Of a stretch of 64,000 nucleotides of DNA, positions 33,893-44,375 are shown in pieces; the first letter of the stretch is position 1; each line of letters begins with the position of its first letter. Under the pieces are notes generated by a model that did no database searches, was not told the origin of the DNA, and saw only the letters and a program-made list of their open reading frames with translations. The stretch comes from Kribbella sandramycini. Lineage in GTDB: Bacteria; Actinomycetota; Actinomycetes; Propionibacteriales; Kribbellaceae. The stretch is from NCBI RefSeq assembly GCF_013131805.1, contig NZ_JABJRC010000002.1, positions 1,240,001 to 1,304,000 on the forward strand, in the 5' to 3' direction. Made by a program: the position numbers and the translations under genes.

Positions 33893-35800
33893 GTGCATAT
33901 CGCGATCGAGATCGTTGCCCTGGTCGCCGTGGTGGCGGGTGGGGCCGCGCTGGCTCGGCGGATCGGGGTGTCGGCTCCCCTGTTGCTCGTGGTGATCGGG
34001 GTCGCCGCGTCGTATCTGCCGTTCGTTCCCCGGGTGGAGCTCGCCCCGGAGGTGGTGCTGGTCGGGTTCCTGCCGCCGCTGCTGTACTCCGCGGCGATCA
34101 AGACCAGCCTGGTCGACTTCACCAAACATCGGCGGTCGATCGGGCTGCTGTCGGTCGGGCTGGTCGCGTTCACCGCGGTCGGGGTCGGCCTGGTGGCGTA
34201 CTGGCTGCTGAACCTGGTCGCCGAGGCGCAGGGCTACGAGCCGCTGCCGCTGTGGGCCGCGTTCGCGATCGGCGCCGTCATCGCCCCGCCGGACGCCGTC
34301 GCCGCGACCGCGATCGCGAAACGGGTGGGCCTCCCCCGGCGCGTGGTGACGATCCTCGAGGGCGAGAGCCTGGTCAACGACGCGACCGCGCTGGTGATTC
34401 TGCGGACGGCGATCGGCGCGGTGGCCGTCGCGCCGACCGTGCTCGATGTCAGCGTCGACTTCGTCCGCGCGGCCGGCGGCGGGATCGCGGTCGGTCTGGT
34501 CGTCGCGATCGTGCTGGCCAAGATCCGCAAGCGGTTCACCGATCCGGTGCTCGACACCACGCTCAGCCTGACCGCGCCGTTCATCGCGTACGTCGCCGCC
34601 GAGAACCACACCATCCACGCGTCCGGCGTGCTCGCCGTCGTCGTCACCGGCCTGATCCTCGGCCACAAGGCGCCGATCATCCAGTCCGCCAAGTCGCGGA
34701 TCTCGGAGCGGACCAACTGGCGCACCTTCCAGTTCCTGCTGGAGAACACCGTCTTCCTGCTGATCGGCCTGCAGACCCGCTGGATCCTCGACGAGCTGTC
34801 CGAGAGCCCGCTGCCGGCCTGGCTGATCGCGGTCACAACGGTCGCGGTGTTCGTGGCCACGCTGCTGCTGCGCCCGATCTGGGTCATCCCGACCACCTAC
34901 CTGTCCCGGCGCATCCTCGGCCGCTCGCGCCCCGGCCCGGTCTCGTTCGGCGCGCTCGTCGTCGTCTGCTGGGCGGGGATGCGCGGCGTGGTCACATTGG
35001 CCGCCGTCTTCACCCTCCCGGAGGAGACCCCGCATCGCGAGGTGCTGGTCTTCATCGCGCTGGCCGTCACCGGCGGCACGCTGCTGCTGAACGGCTCGAC
35101 CCTCCCTTGGGTCGTCCGCAAGCTGAAGCTGCCTGGGCCCGACCCGGCCGAGGACGCCTTGCAGGAGGCCGCCGTCCTCCAGGGTGCGCACAAGGCCGCG
35201 ATCGAGAAGCTGGACGAGATCACCACGCCGAACGACCCGGAGGCCGTACTCGCGGTGCTGCGGCAGCGCGGCGAGTCCCGCGCGCTGGCCGCTTGGGAGC
35301 GGCTGGGCCGGCCGGAGACGGAGTACGAGACGCCGAGCGAGGCCTACCGGCGGCTGCGGATGGCGATGCTCGAGGCCGAGCGCGCGCACCTCCTGAAGGT
35401 CCGGGACGCCGGTCTGGTCGCCGACGAGGTCCTGCAGCGCGCGCAGAACGTCCTCGACATCGAGGAGTCGATCCTGGACCGCGACGAGGACGACGACGTC
35501 GGCGGTCAGTCCGACGACCTGCGCGCCCCGGTCTCGCCGACCGGCGACTGCGAACACTTGCTCCAGGCACCGGCCGTGGTCGCCCCGAACACCCCCGACG
35601 GCTGCGAGGAGTGCCTGGCCGTCGGCGGCAGCTGGGTGCACCTGCGGCTCTGCCTCGGCTGCGGCCATGTCGGCTGCTGCGACTCCTCGGAGGCGAAACA
35701 CGCCAGCCTGCACCACGACGAAACCAAGCACCCGGTGATGCGCAGCTTCGAGCCCGGCGAGAGCTGGCGCTGGTGCTTCGTGGACGAGAAGCTCGGCTGA
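33893..35800 (+). CDS. CPA1-type Na+/H+ antiporter fused to UBP-type zinc finger
   Basis: A 635-residue protein. Residues 1-410 are a CPA1 antiporter with about 12 helices, including the ion-binding GAVIAPPDAVAATAIAKRVG and LEGESLVNDATALVIL. Residues 430-540 are a soluble helical region. From about 555 the C-terminus is a UBP-type zinc finger: CEECLAVGGSWVHLRLCLGC, GHVGCCDSSEAKHASLHH and HPVMRSF, with the expected Cys/His ligands. This fusion occurs in other actinobacteria; ubiquitin is absent there, so the finger must bind something else. GTG at 33893 is preferred because the antiporter fold starts there. It overlaps the HIT gene by one base. Confidence 0.92.
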   Translation: MHIAIEIVALVAVVAGGAALARRIGVSAPLLLVVIGVAASYLPFVPRVELAPEVVLVGFLPPLLYSAAIKTSLVDFTKHRRSIGLLSVGLVAFTAVGVGLVAYWLLNLVAEAQGYEPLPLWAAFAIGAVIAPPDAVAATAIAKRVGLPRRVVTILEGESLVNDATALVILRTAIGAVAVAPTVLDVSVDFVRAAGGGIAVGLVVAIVLAKIRKRFTDPVLDTTLSLTAPFIAYVAAENHTIHASGVLAVVVTGLILGHKAPIIQSAKSRISERTNWRTFQFLLENTVFLLIGLQTRWILDELSESPLPAWLIAVTTVAVFVATLLLRPIWVIPTTYLSRRILGRSRPGPVSFGALVVVCWAGMRGVVTLAAVFTLPEETPHREVLVFIALAVTGGTLLLNGSTLPWVVRKLKLPGPDPAEDALQEAAVLQGAHKAAIEKLDEITTPNDPEAVLAVLRQRGESRALAAWERLGRPETEYETPSEAYRRLRMAMLEAERAHLLKVRDAGLVADEVLQRAQNVLDIEESILDRDEDDDVGGQSDDLRAPVSPTGDCEHLLQAPAVVAPNTPDGCEECLAVGGSWVHLRLCLGCGHVGCCDSSEAKHASLHHDETKHPVMRSFEPGESWRWCFVDEKLG

Positions 35801-36210
35801 TGGCGGACTGTCTGTTCTGCTCGATCATCGCCGGGACGACGCCGGCGCACATCGTCCTGGACACCCCCGAGGTGGTCGGCTTCCTCGACATCCGGCCGGT
35901 CTTCAAGGGCCACACGCTGATCGTGCCGCGCGAGCACGTCCCGACCATGGTCGAGCTCCCTGACGAGCTGACCGTCCCGCTGTTCGGTACGGCGCGCGCG
36001 GTCGCCGCCGCCGTCCGGACGGCGTACGCCGCGCAAGGCTCCTTCGTTGCCGTCAACAACGTCGTGTCGCAGTCCGTCCCGCATCTCCACGTGCACGTCG
36101 TGCCGCGGACGAAAGGCGACGGGCTGCGCGGATTCTTCTGGCCGCGGACGAAGTACGCCGACGACGCGGAGGCGGCCGACTACGCCGCCCGGCTCCGGGC
36201 AGTCCTCTGA
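35800..36210 (+). CDS. HIT family nucleotide hydrolase
   Basis: A 136-residue histidine-triad protein. The N-terminal zinc-type motif CLFCSIIAG and the catalytic triad VPHLHVHVVP are clear, with FKGHTLIVPREHV between them. Such enzymes hydrolyse dinucleoside polyphosphates or AMP derivatives in the cytosol. The ATG shares one base with the antiporter stop (TGATG), so the two genes are coupled. Downstream 36211-36290 has a small GCGGCC/GGCCGC hairpin at 36257-36274 and no gene. Confidence 0.94.
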   Translation: MADCLFCSIIAGTTPAHIVLDTPEVVGFLDIRPVFKGHTLIVPREHVPTMVELPDELTVPLFGTARAVAAAVRTAYAAQGSFVAVNNVVSQSVPHLHVHVVPRTKGDGLRGFFWPRTKYADDAEAADYAARLRAVL

Positions 36211-36290
36211 AAGGTGTATTTAAGACTGTCTGAAGGGACTCCGTGACGATGTGAACGCGGCCAATCCGGGCCGCTGACGAGGGGGTCGTC

Positions 36291-36665
36291 ATGGGGTGGT
36301 TCCGGTGTGCGCTGCTCACGGCTGGGCTCGTGGTGACAGGAGCCTGTTCGACGGGGTCGGGCAGTACGCCGGGGGGCACTCCGGTTCCGACGGGGATGTC
36401 CAGGGTGATCGTCACCCTGGCTGGGGACTTCCGGCCGGAGGGTGAACTCGACGCGCAGTCGCGCCAGGTGCAGCGGCAGGCGATCCGGACCGCGCAGGAC
36501 GCCGTACTACGGGAGCTCGCGGGCTCCGGCGTACAGGTGCTCCGGCGGTACGACGCGCTGCCGCAACTGGCGCTGTCCGTCGACGCGACCGCCCTCGACC
36601 GGCTGCGGCACTCGATCCGGGTTGCCGCGGTGCGGGACGACACCGCCCAGTCTCACTCCAGTTGA
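36291..36665 (+). CDS. lipoprotein with subtilase prodomain-like (I9-like) fold
   Basis: A 124-residue predicted lipoprotein. The signal (LLTAGLVVTGACS) has a lipobox with the lipidated cysteine at about position 19. The mature part has SRVIVTLAGDF, VLRELAGSGVQVLRRYDALP and LALSVDATALDRLRHSIRVA, with the beta-alpha-beta pattern of inhibitor I9/subtilase prodomains. The same pattern occurs in the prodomain of the subtilase 27 bp downstream (ARVIVQVDT, YRSFPLLALDADKAALTELA). It may be a membrane-tethered inhibitor or chaperone of that protease. GAGGGGG lies upstream of the ATG. The assignment rests on pattern, not a search. Confidence 0.65.
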   Translation: MGWFRCALLTAGLVVTGACSTGSGSTPGGTPVPTGMSRVIVTLAGDFRPEGELDAQSRQVQRQAIRTAQDAVLRELAGSGVQVLRRYDALPQLALSVDATALDRLRHSIRVAAVRDDTAQSHSS

Positions 36666-36692
36666 GACAGACATCGAGTTGGGGGAACCACG

Positions 36693-39680
36693 ATGCAAGT
36701 CCGAAGACTGTTCGTTGCGCTGGCCATGGCCGGTCTGGCAGCGAGCCTCACGCAGGTCCCGGCGTACGCCGCGGACCCGTCGCCGGGTGAACGGCAACTG
36801 ATCGAGCAGGCGGACCGCGAAGGAACGGCCCGCGTGATCGTCCAGGTCGACACGCTCGGCGACAAGCAGGAGGTGCTCGACAACATCGACCGCGGCAACG
36901 CCGAGCAGAACCGGACCTACCGGTCGTTCCCGTTGCTGGCGCTGGACGCCGACAAGGCCGCGCTCACCGAACTGGCGGCCGACCCGAACGTGGTCTCGAT
37001 CCAGCCGGACAAGGTCGGTTCGCCCAGCCTGGCGCAGAGTATCCCGTTCATCAACGCCAACCGGGTGCACCAGCTCGGTTTCACCGGGGCCGGTCAGACG
37101 GTCGCGATCCTGGACACCGGGATCGACCTCGACCACCCGTTCTTCGGCAGCCGGATCGTGTCGGAGGCCTGCTACTCCAGCACGAACGGCAGCAACGAGG
37201 TCTCGCTGTGCCCGAACGGGACCGCGAGCCAGACCGGCGCCGGATCCGCGGACGCCGAGACCGCGCAGTGCCTGAACGGGACGGCGAACATCTGCCGGCA
37301 CGGCACGCACGTCGCGGGGATCGCGGCCGGCGCGGGGGCGGGCGTGACCGGATCGCCGGGCAACGGCGTGGCTCCAGGCGCGAACATCATCGCGATCCAG
37401 ATCTACCACCGCAACAACGTCGGCTGCGACGGCAATCCGCCGTGCGCGCAGTTCTACTACTCCGACTTCATCGCCGGGATGCAGCGCGTCTACGACCTGC
37501 GCAACACGTTCACGATCGCCTCGGCGAACCTGAGCGGCGGCGACGACAGCAACCAGGCCACCGCCTGTGACGGCAGCTCGACGAAGGCGTCGATCGACCT
37601 GCTGCTCTCGGTCGGCATCACGACGACCATCTCGGCCGGTAACGAGTCGCACCCGAACGGCGTCGGCGAGCCCGCCTGCGTCTCCACCGCGGTCACCGTC
37701 GGCGCGATCGACGCCGATGCCAGCGGCAACGAAGTCGACACCGTCGCCGGGTACTCGAACCGCGGTCCGCGGCTCGACCTGTTCGCACCCGGTACGTCGA
37801 TCCGCGCGTCCGTCCCGGACGACGCCTGGGCCAACCTGAGCGGTACGTCGATGGCCGCGCCGCACGTCGCGGGCGCGTACGCCGCCCTTCGGCACGCCTA
37901 CCCGAACGCCACAGCAGCGACCCTGCTCGGCTACCTGCGGGACACCGGCGTCGACATCACCTACGCGACGAGCGGTACGACGAACGCGACCACGCCGCGG
38001 ATCGACCTGCTCGCCGCGCTGCAGGAGGGCAACGCGCCGCCGACCATCGGCGCCGACAACGGATCGGTGACCGTCAACGAGGGCAGCACGGCCAACAACG
38101 CCGGCGGCTTCAGCGACCCGGAGAACCGGCCGATCGCGCTGACCGCGTCGACCGGCAACGTCACGAACCTCGGCGGCGGCCGCTGGAGCTGGAGTTCGCC
38201 GACCAGCGACGGCCCGGGTCAGAGCCGCAGCGTCACGATCACCGCGACCGACGACAAGGGTGAGACGGCAACCACGACGTTCCAGCTGAACGTGAACAAT
38301 GTCGCGCCGAGTATCGCGATCACACCGGGTCAGTCGGGCTCGGCGTCCGAAGGGACGGCGTTCGGCGTCAAGGCGACCTTCGCCGACCCGGGCTGGCTGG
38401 ACAGCTACTCGGCGTCCATCGATTGGGGTGACGGGGCAACGACGTCCGGCGCGACGACGGTGACCACGCAGGGACCGCCGAACGATCTCGGCGAGATCAA
38501 CGGCAGTCACACCTACGCCGACAACGGCAACTACACCGTCAAGGTCACCGTGACCGACGACGACGGCGGTTCGAGCTCGGCGTCCTTCCCGGTCGCCGTC
38601 AGCAACGTAGCCCCGGTGGTCACGATCGATCCGGCGCAGATGAAGACGATCACCGAAGGCTCGACGCTCGCGACGAAGGCGTCGTTCGTCGATCTCGGCT
38701 GGGGTGACACGCACTCGGCGGCCATCGACTGGGGCTTCGGCGCGCCGACGTCCGGGGCGCTGGTGATGACCAACGACGGACCGCCGGCTGACCGCGGTGA
38801 CGTCACCGGGAGCCGTGCGTACGGCGACAACGGGACGTTCAGCGTGGGCGTCACGGTGACCGATGACGACGGCGGCAGCGGGACGGCGACGTTCCCGGTG
38901 CAGGTGACCAACGTCGCTCCGACCGCGGTGATCGACGAATCCGGGGCGACTGTGGTGAACGGCGTACCGACGTTCATCGCGCACAAGGGTGAGCCGATCG
39001 AGTTCAAGGGCCGCTCGACCGACCCGGGGAGCGACGACCTCGCGCTCGGCTGGAGCTGGGGCACGACGACCAGCTACCTGGTCAACCCGCCGGGGACCGA
39101 CCCGGCGAACAGCCCGAGCCTGCAGCCGCGAGACGTGACCGACACCAAGGCGCACACGTTCGGCACGGCGTGCAACTACGACGTCGGCTTCACGGCTCGG
39201 GACGACGACGGCGGCCAGAGCGCCGACTCGGCCAAGGTCATCGTCCAGGGCAACGCGCACCTGACCCGGATCGCGCCGCTGTGGTTCCTGCAGACCCGGG
39301 CCGGCCTCCGGATCCCGCCGGTCGATCTGCCGGTCAGCACGGTCAACTGCTACCTGCAGGTCGCGCAGCACATGAGCCCGGTCTTCTCCGAGGCGCGCGA
39401 CGTGTCCACGATGGCGAAGGCGAACGCCGTCCTCAACATCCAGCTGCTGAACCCGAAGGCCGAGTTCGACCGGCAGGCCCTGACGGCCTGGCTGAACTTC
39501 GCCGACGGCTCCTTCGATCTGGACACCCGGGTCAACACCGATCTCGACCTGCACCTGGACAGCACCTTCGGCGAGGTGATGGCCGCGGCCGAGGCGATCC
39601 GGTTGAACCCGGCGTCCACCAACACCCAGATCCGGCAGCAGACCCTGCTGCTGGAGAAGCTCAACCTCTTGGGTATCTGA
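36693..39680 (+). CDS. secreted subtilisin-like serine protease (S8) with PKD-like repeats
   Basis: A 995-residue secreted protease. The signal peptide (LFVALAMAGLAASLTQVPAY) is followed by an I9-like prodomain to about residue 105. The catalytic triad is D141 in VAILDTGIDLDHP, H203 in CRHGTHVAGIAAG and S386 in LSGTSMAAPHVAGAY. From about 530 there are at least two PKD-like repeats (IDWGDGATTSG, HTYADNGNYTVKVTVTDDDG; AIDWGFGAPTSG, RAYGDNGTFSVGVTVTDDDG), then a C-terminal helical region containing ARDVSTMAKANAVLNIQLL. GGGGGA precedes the ATG. It is probably co-expressed with the lipoprotein upstream. Its 3' end overlaps the convergent HEAT gene by 20 bp. Confidence 0.93.
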   Translation: MQVRRLFVALAMAGLAASLTQVPAYAADPSPGERQLIEQADREGTARVIVQVDTLGDKQEVLDNIDRGNAEQNRTYRSFPLLALDADKAALTELAADPNVVSIQPDKVGSPSLAQSIPFINANRVHQLGFTGAGQTVAILDTGIDLDHPFFGSRIVSEACYSSTNGSNEVSLCPNGTASQTGAGSADAETAQCLNGTANICRHGTHVAGIAAGAGAGVTGSPGNGVAPGANIIAIQIYHRNNVGCDGNPPCAQFYYSDFIAGMQRVYDLRNTFTIASANLSGGDDSNQATACDGSSTKASIDLLLSVGITTTISAGNESHPNGVGEPACVSTAVTVGAIDADASGNEVDTVAGYSNRGPRLDLFAPGTSIRASVPDDAWANLSGTSMAAPHVAGAYAALRHAYPNATAATLLGYLRDTGVDITYATSGTTNATTPRIDLLAALQEGNAPPTIGADNGSVTVNEGSTANNAGGFSDPENRPIALTASTGNVTNLGGGRWSWSSPTSDGPGQSRSVTITATDDKGETATTTFQLNVNNVAPSIAITPGQSGSASEGTAFGVKATFADPGWLDSYSASIDWGDGATTSGATTVTTQGPPNDLGEINGSHTYADNGNYTVKVTVTDDDGGSSSASFPVAVSNVAPVVTIDPAQMKTITEGSTLATKASFVDLGWGDTHSAAIDWGFGAPTSGALVMTNDGPPADRGDVTGSRAYGDNGTFSVGVTVTDDDGGSGTATFPVQVTNVAPTAVIDESGATVVNGVPTFIAHKGEPIEFKGRSTDPGSDDLALGWSWGTTTSYLVNPPGTDPANSPSLQPRDVTDTKAHTFGTACNYDVGFTARDDDGGQSADSAKVIVQGNAHLTRIAPLWFLQTRAGLRIPPVDLPVSTVNCYLQVAQHMSPVFSEARDVSTMAKANAVLNIQLLNPKAEFDRQALTAWLNFADGSFDLDTRVNTDLDLHLDSTFGEVMAAAEAIRLNPASTNTQIRQQTLLLEKLNLLGI

Positions 39681-40230
39681 CCCGATCGAGCCGTTGCTCG
39701 AGTCGCTCCACGGCTCGCTCGACCGCGACCCGGACCGCTTGGTCCGGGTCGTCGGTCAGCGCCTCGACGGCGTCGAGGTGCTCGACCTCACCCGCCGCGC
39801 CAACAGCCCGGACGGCGGCGGCCCGAACGCGCGGCAGCTCGTGCTCCAGCATCGGCAGCAGCGAGTCGACCAGCTGCCCCAGCTCGCGCTGCGCAGTCAC
39901 GCGCGCGACATGCTCCCGGACCCGCCAAGCCGGGTCATCAGCAACCGCGAGCAGCGCGTGGGCGGCGTCGTCGCGCCACACGTACAAGAAAACCCGAGCC
40001 GCCCAGACCCGAACCCAGTAATGGTTCACCGGGTCATTCGTCTTCCACCCGCCCGGGTTCGCCTGCCCCGTGATCGCCACCAGCTTCGGCAGCTCCTCGG
40101 CGTACGCCGCCTCCCCCGTGATCTCCCCGGTCAGAAACGCAATCGCCCAGTCGACCACCGCATCCGCACCATGCTCAGCACACGCCGCAGCGATCACCTC
40201 ACGCGGAGACTTCCTCCGGTCGCCGGACAT
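39661..40230 (-). CDS. HEAT-repeat-like protein
   Basis: A 189-residue all-helical protein. The C-terminal half has HEAT/PBS-lyase-like repeats: WAARVFLYVWRDDAAHALLA, PAWRVREHVARVTAQRE, LPRVRAAAVRAVGAAGE and PDQAVRVAVERAVERLEQ. The N-terminal half (SPREVIAAACAEHGADAVVD) is helical and unassigned. There is no signal peptide, so it is probably a cytosolic scaffold. Function unknown. The last codons overlap the end of the subtilase gene on the opposite strand. Confidence 0.8.
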   Translation of the reverse strand: MSGDRRKSPREVIAAACAEHGADAVVDWAIAFLTGEITGEAAYAEELPKLVAITGQANPGGWKTNDPVNHYWVRVWAARVFLYVWRDDAAHALLAVADDPAWRVREHVARVTAQRELGQLVDSLLPMLEHELPRVRAAAVRAVGAAGEVEHLDAVEALTDDPDQAVRVAVERAVERLEQRLDRVRYPRG

Positions 40231-40262
40231 GGGCCCAGCATGCCACCGGCCACCGACAAAGA

Positions 40263-40287
40263 GCCGGCCGGAACAACTCCGGCCGGC
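40263..40287 (-). terminator. terminator after cold-shock-like gene
   Basis: A perfect 10-bp inverted repeat GCCGGCCGGA / TCCGGCCGGC with an ACAAC loop, 6 nt beyond the stop of the leftward cold-shock-like gene. Confidence 0.7.
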
Positions 40288-40293
40288 CCTTGT

Positions 40294-40517
40294 TCAGTTC
40301 GTCTGGATGCGGACGGCGCGGAAGGCGTAGCCGTCCTGGTCGCCGTGCTCCCACTGGAGGCGGACGCGGTCGCCCACCGTCAGGGAGCGGAAGCCCTCGG
40401 CGTCGATCGCCGAGAAGTGCGCCCAGCAACCGCCGGGAGTGCTGGGGCAGTCGAGCACGCCCCAGCCCTCGTCGGTCTGCCAGCTGCGGACGACGGCGTC
40501 GTCCGAGCCGCGTGTCA

Positions 40518-40518
<1 letters not shown>
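40294..40518 (-). CDS. cold-shock-domain-like protein
   Basis: A 74-residue protein with a cold-shock-like OB fold: VRSWQTDEGWGVLDCP, GGCWAHFSAIDAEGFRSL and GDRVRLQWEHGDQDGYAFRA. The usual aromatic RNP1 motif GFGF is replaced by GWGV, and RNP2 is CWAHFS instead of VFVHFS, so it is a divergent member that may bind RNA or DNA differently. It overlaps the acnA stop by one base (TGATG) and so is translated with aconitase. A terminator follows directly. Confidence 0.85.
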
Positions 40519-43292
<2,774 letters not shown>

Positions 43293-43354
43293 CAACCTGC
43301 TCCTCTATCCGGTCCAGTTCCGCTGGGGCCCATCCTCCCGGGCCCCCGGCCCGG

Positions 43355-43384
43355 CCGCGAGGTCAGGTAAACCTAACCTCGCGG
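43355..43384. promoter_or_regulatory. iron-box-like palindrome upstream of acnA
   Basis: A 30-bp near-palindrome of AGGT/ACCT half-sites. Its part TCAGGTAAACCTAACCTCG (43363-43381) matches the DtxR/IdeR consensus TTAGGTTAGSCTAACCTAA at about 15 of 19 positions. A weaker match, TTAGGCTCACCTCA, is at 43427-43440. The long GC arms could instead be the terminator of the LLM gene. Confidence 0.45.
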
Positions 43385-43394
43385 CGGGGAAGTC

Positions 43395-43408
43395 TCTCGA
43401 TATCAAGA
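43395..43408. promoter_or_regulatory. palindromic site upstream of acnA
   Basis: TCTCGATATCAAGA is a 14-bp palindrome with one mismatched pair, about 105 bp upstream of the acnA ATG. It is AT-rich in a GC-rich setting and looks like a MarR-type operator. Confidence 0.35.
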
Positions 43409-43432
43409 TACACGACATCGAGCCACTTAGGC

Positions 43433-44362
43433 TCACCTCACCTGCGGGAGGACCTCGGCGGCGATCAGGTCGAGGTGGTCGAGATCGGCCAGATCCATGA
43501 TCTGGACGTACTGGCGCTGCGAGCCCGCGGCCGCGAATTGACCGAGCCGGTCGACGACCTCGGCCGGCGTCCCGGCGATGTGGTTGTTCTTCAGCTCGTC
43601 GAGGTCGCGGCCGATGGCGTCCGCGCGCTGCTTGACCTGGGCGTCGTCCTTGCCGACGACGACGGTGTGCGCGGTGGAGAGCGCGAGCGTCTGCGGGTCG
43701 CGGCCGATCGCCGTACAGGCGGCCTGAACGCGCTCGAACAGGACGGCGGTGTCCTCGACGGTCTTGAAGCCGGCGTTGAACTCGGCGGCGTACTGCGCGG
43801 CGAGCGCGGGCGTGCGCTTCTTACCGGCGCCGCCGATGATGATCGGCAGGTTCTGCTGGGCCGGTTTCGGCAGCGCCGGGGAGTTCGACAGCTGATAGTG
43901 CTTGCCCTGGAAGTCGTACTTCTCCCCCACCGGGGTGTTCCACAGGCCGGTGATCAGCTCCAGCTGCTCGGTGAACCGGTCGAAGCGGCCCGGCGTGTCC
44001 GGGAACTCCAGGCCGTACGCCTGGTGCTCCGCCTCGTACCAGCCGGCTCCCAGGCCGAACTCGACCCGGCCGCCGCTCATCCGGTCGACCTGCGCGACCT
44101 CGATCGCGAGTACGCCGGGGTTGCGGAAGGTGGCCGAGCTGACCAGCGTGCCGAGTTTGATCCGGCTCGTCTCGCGGGCCAGGCCGGCCAGCGTGATCCA
44201 CGAGTCGGTCGGGCCGGGCAGGCCGTCGTTCGGGCCCATCACGAGGTAGTGGTCGGAGCGGAAGAACGCGTCGAAACCGTTCTCCTCGGTCTTCTTGGCG
44301 ACGGCGAGGAGGTCGTCGTACGTGGCGCCTTGCTGGGGTTCGGTGAAGATCCTGAGAAGCAT
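43433..44362 (-). CDS. LLM-class F420-dependent oxidoreductase
   Basis: A 309-residue TIM-barrel oxidoreductase of the luciferase-like monooxygenase class. Characteristic segments are LRIFTEPQQGATYDDLLAVA, GFDAFFRSDHYLVMG, the substrate/cofactor loop SSATFRNPGVLAIEVAQVDR, MSGGRVEFGLGAGWYEAEH and LPIIIGGAGKKRTPALAA. The sequence resembles F420-dependent actinobacterial members more than FMN-dependent luciferases, but the cofactor is inferred. It starts at ATG 44362 with a -10 box 7 nt upstream and no ribosome binding site. Substrate unknown. Confidence 0.9.
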   Translation of the reverse strand: MLLRIFTEPQQGATYDDLLAVAKKTEENGFDAFFRSDHYLVMGPNDGLPGPTDSWITLAGLARETSRIKLGTLVSSATFRNPGVLAIEVAQVDRMSGGRVEFGLGAGWYEAEHQAYGLEFPDTPGRFDRFTEQLELITGLWNTPVGEKYDFQGKHYQLSNSPALPKPAQQNLPIIIGGAGKKRTPALAAQYAAEFNAGFKTVEDTAVLFERVQAACTAIGRDPQTLALSTAHTVVVGKDDAQVKQRADAIGRDLDELKNNHIAGTPAEVVDRLGQFAAAGSQRQYVQIMDLADLDHLDLIAAEVLPQVR

Positions 44363-44369
44363 GCGGACA

Positions 44370-44375
44370 ACGTTA
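44370..44375 (-). promoter_or_regulatory. -10 box of LLM oxidoreductase gene (leaderless)
   Basis: On the minus strand TAACGT ends 7 nt before the ATG at 44362. It overlaps the stop codon of the preceding large gene. Confidence 0.4.
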
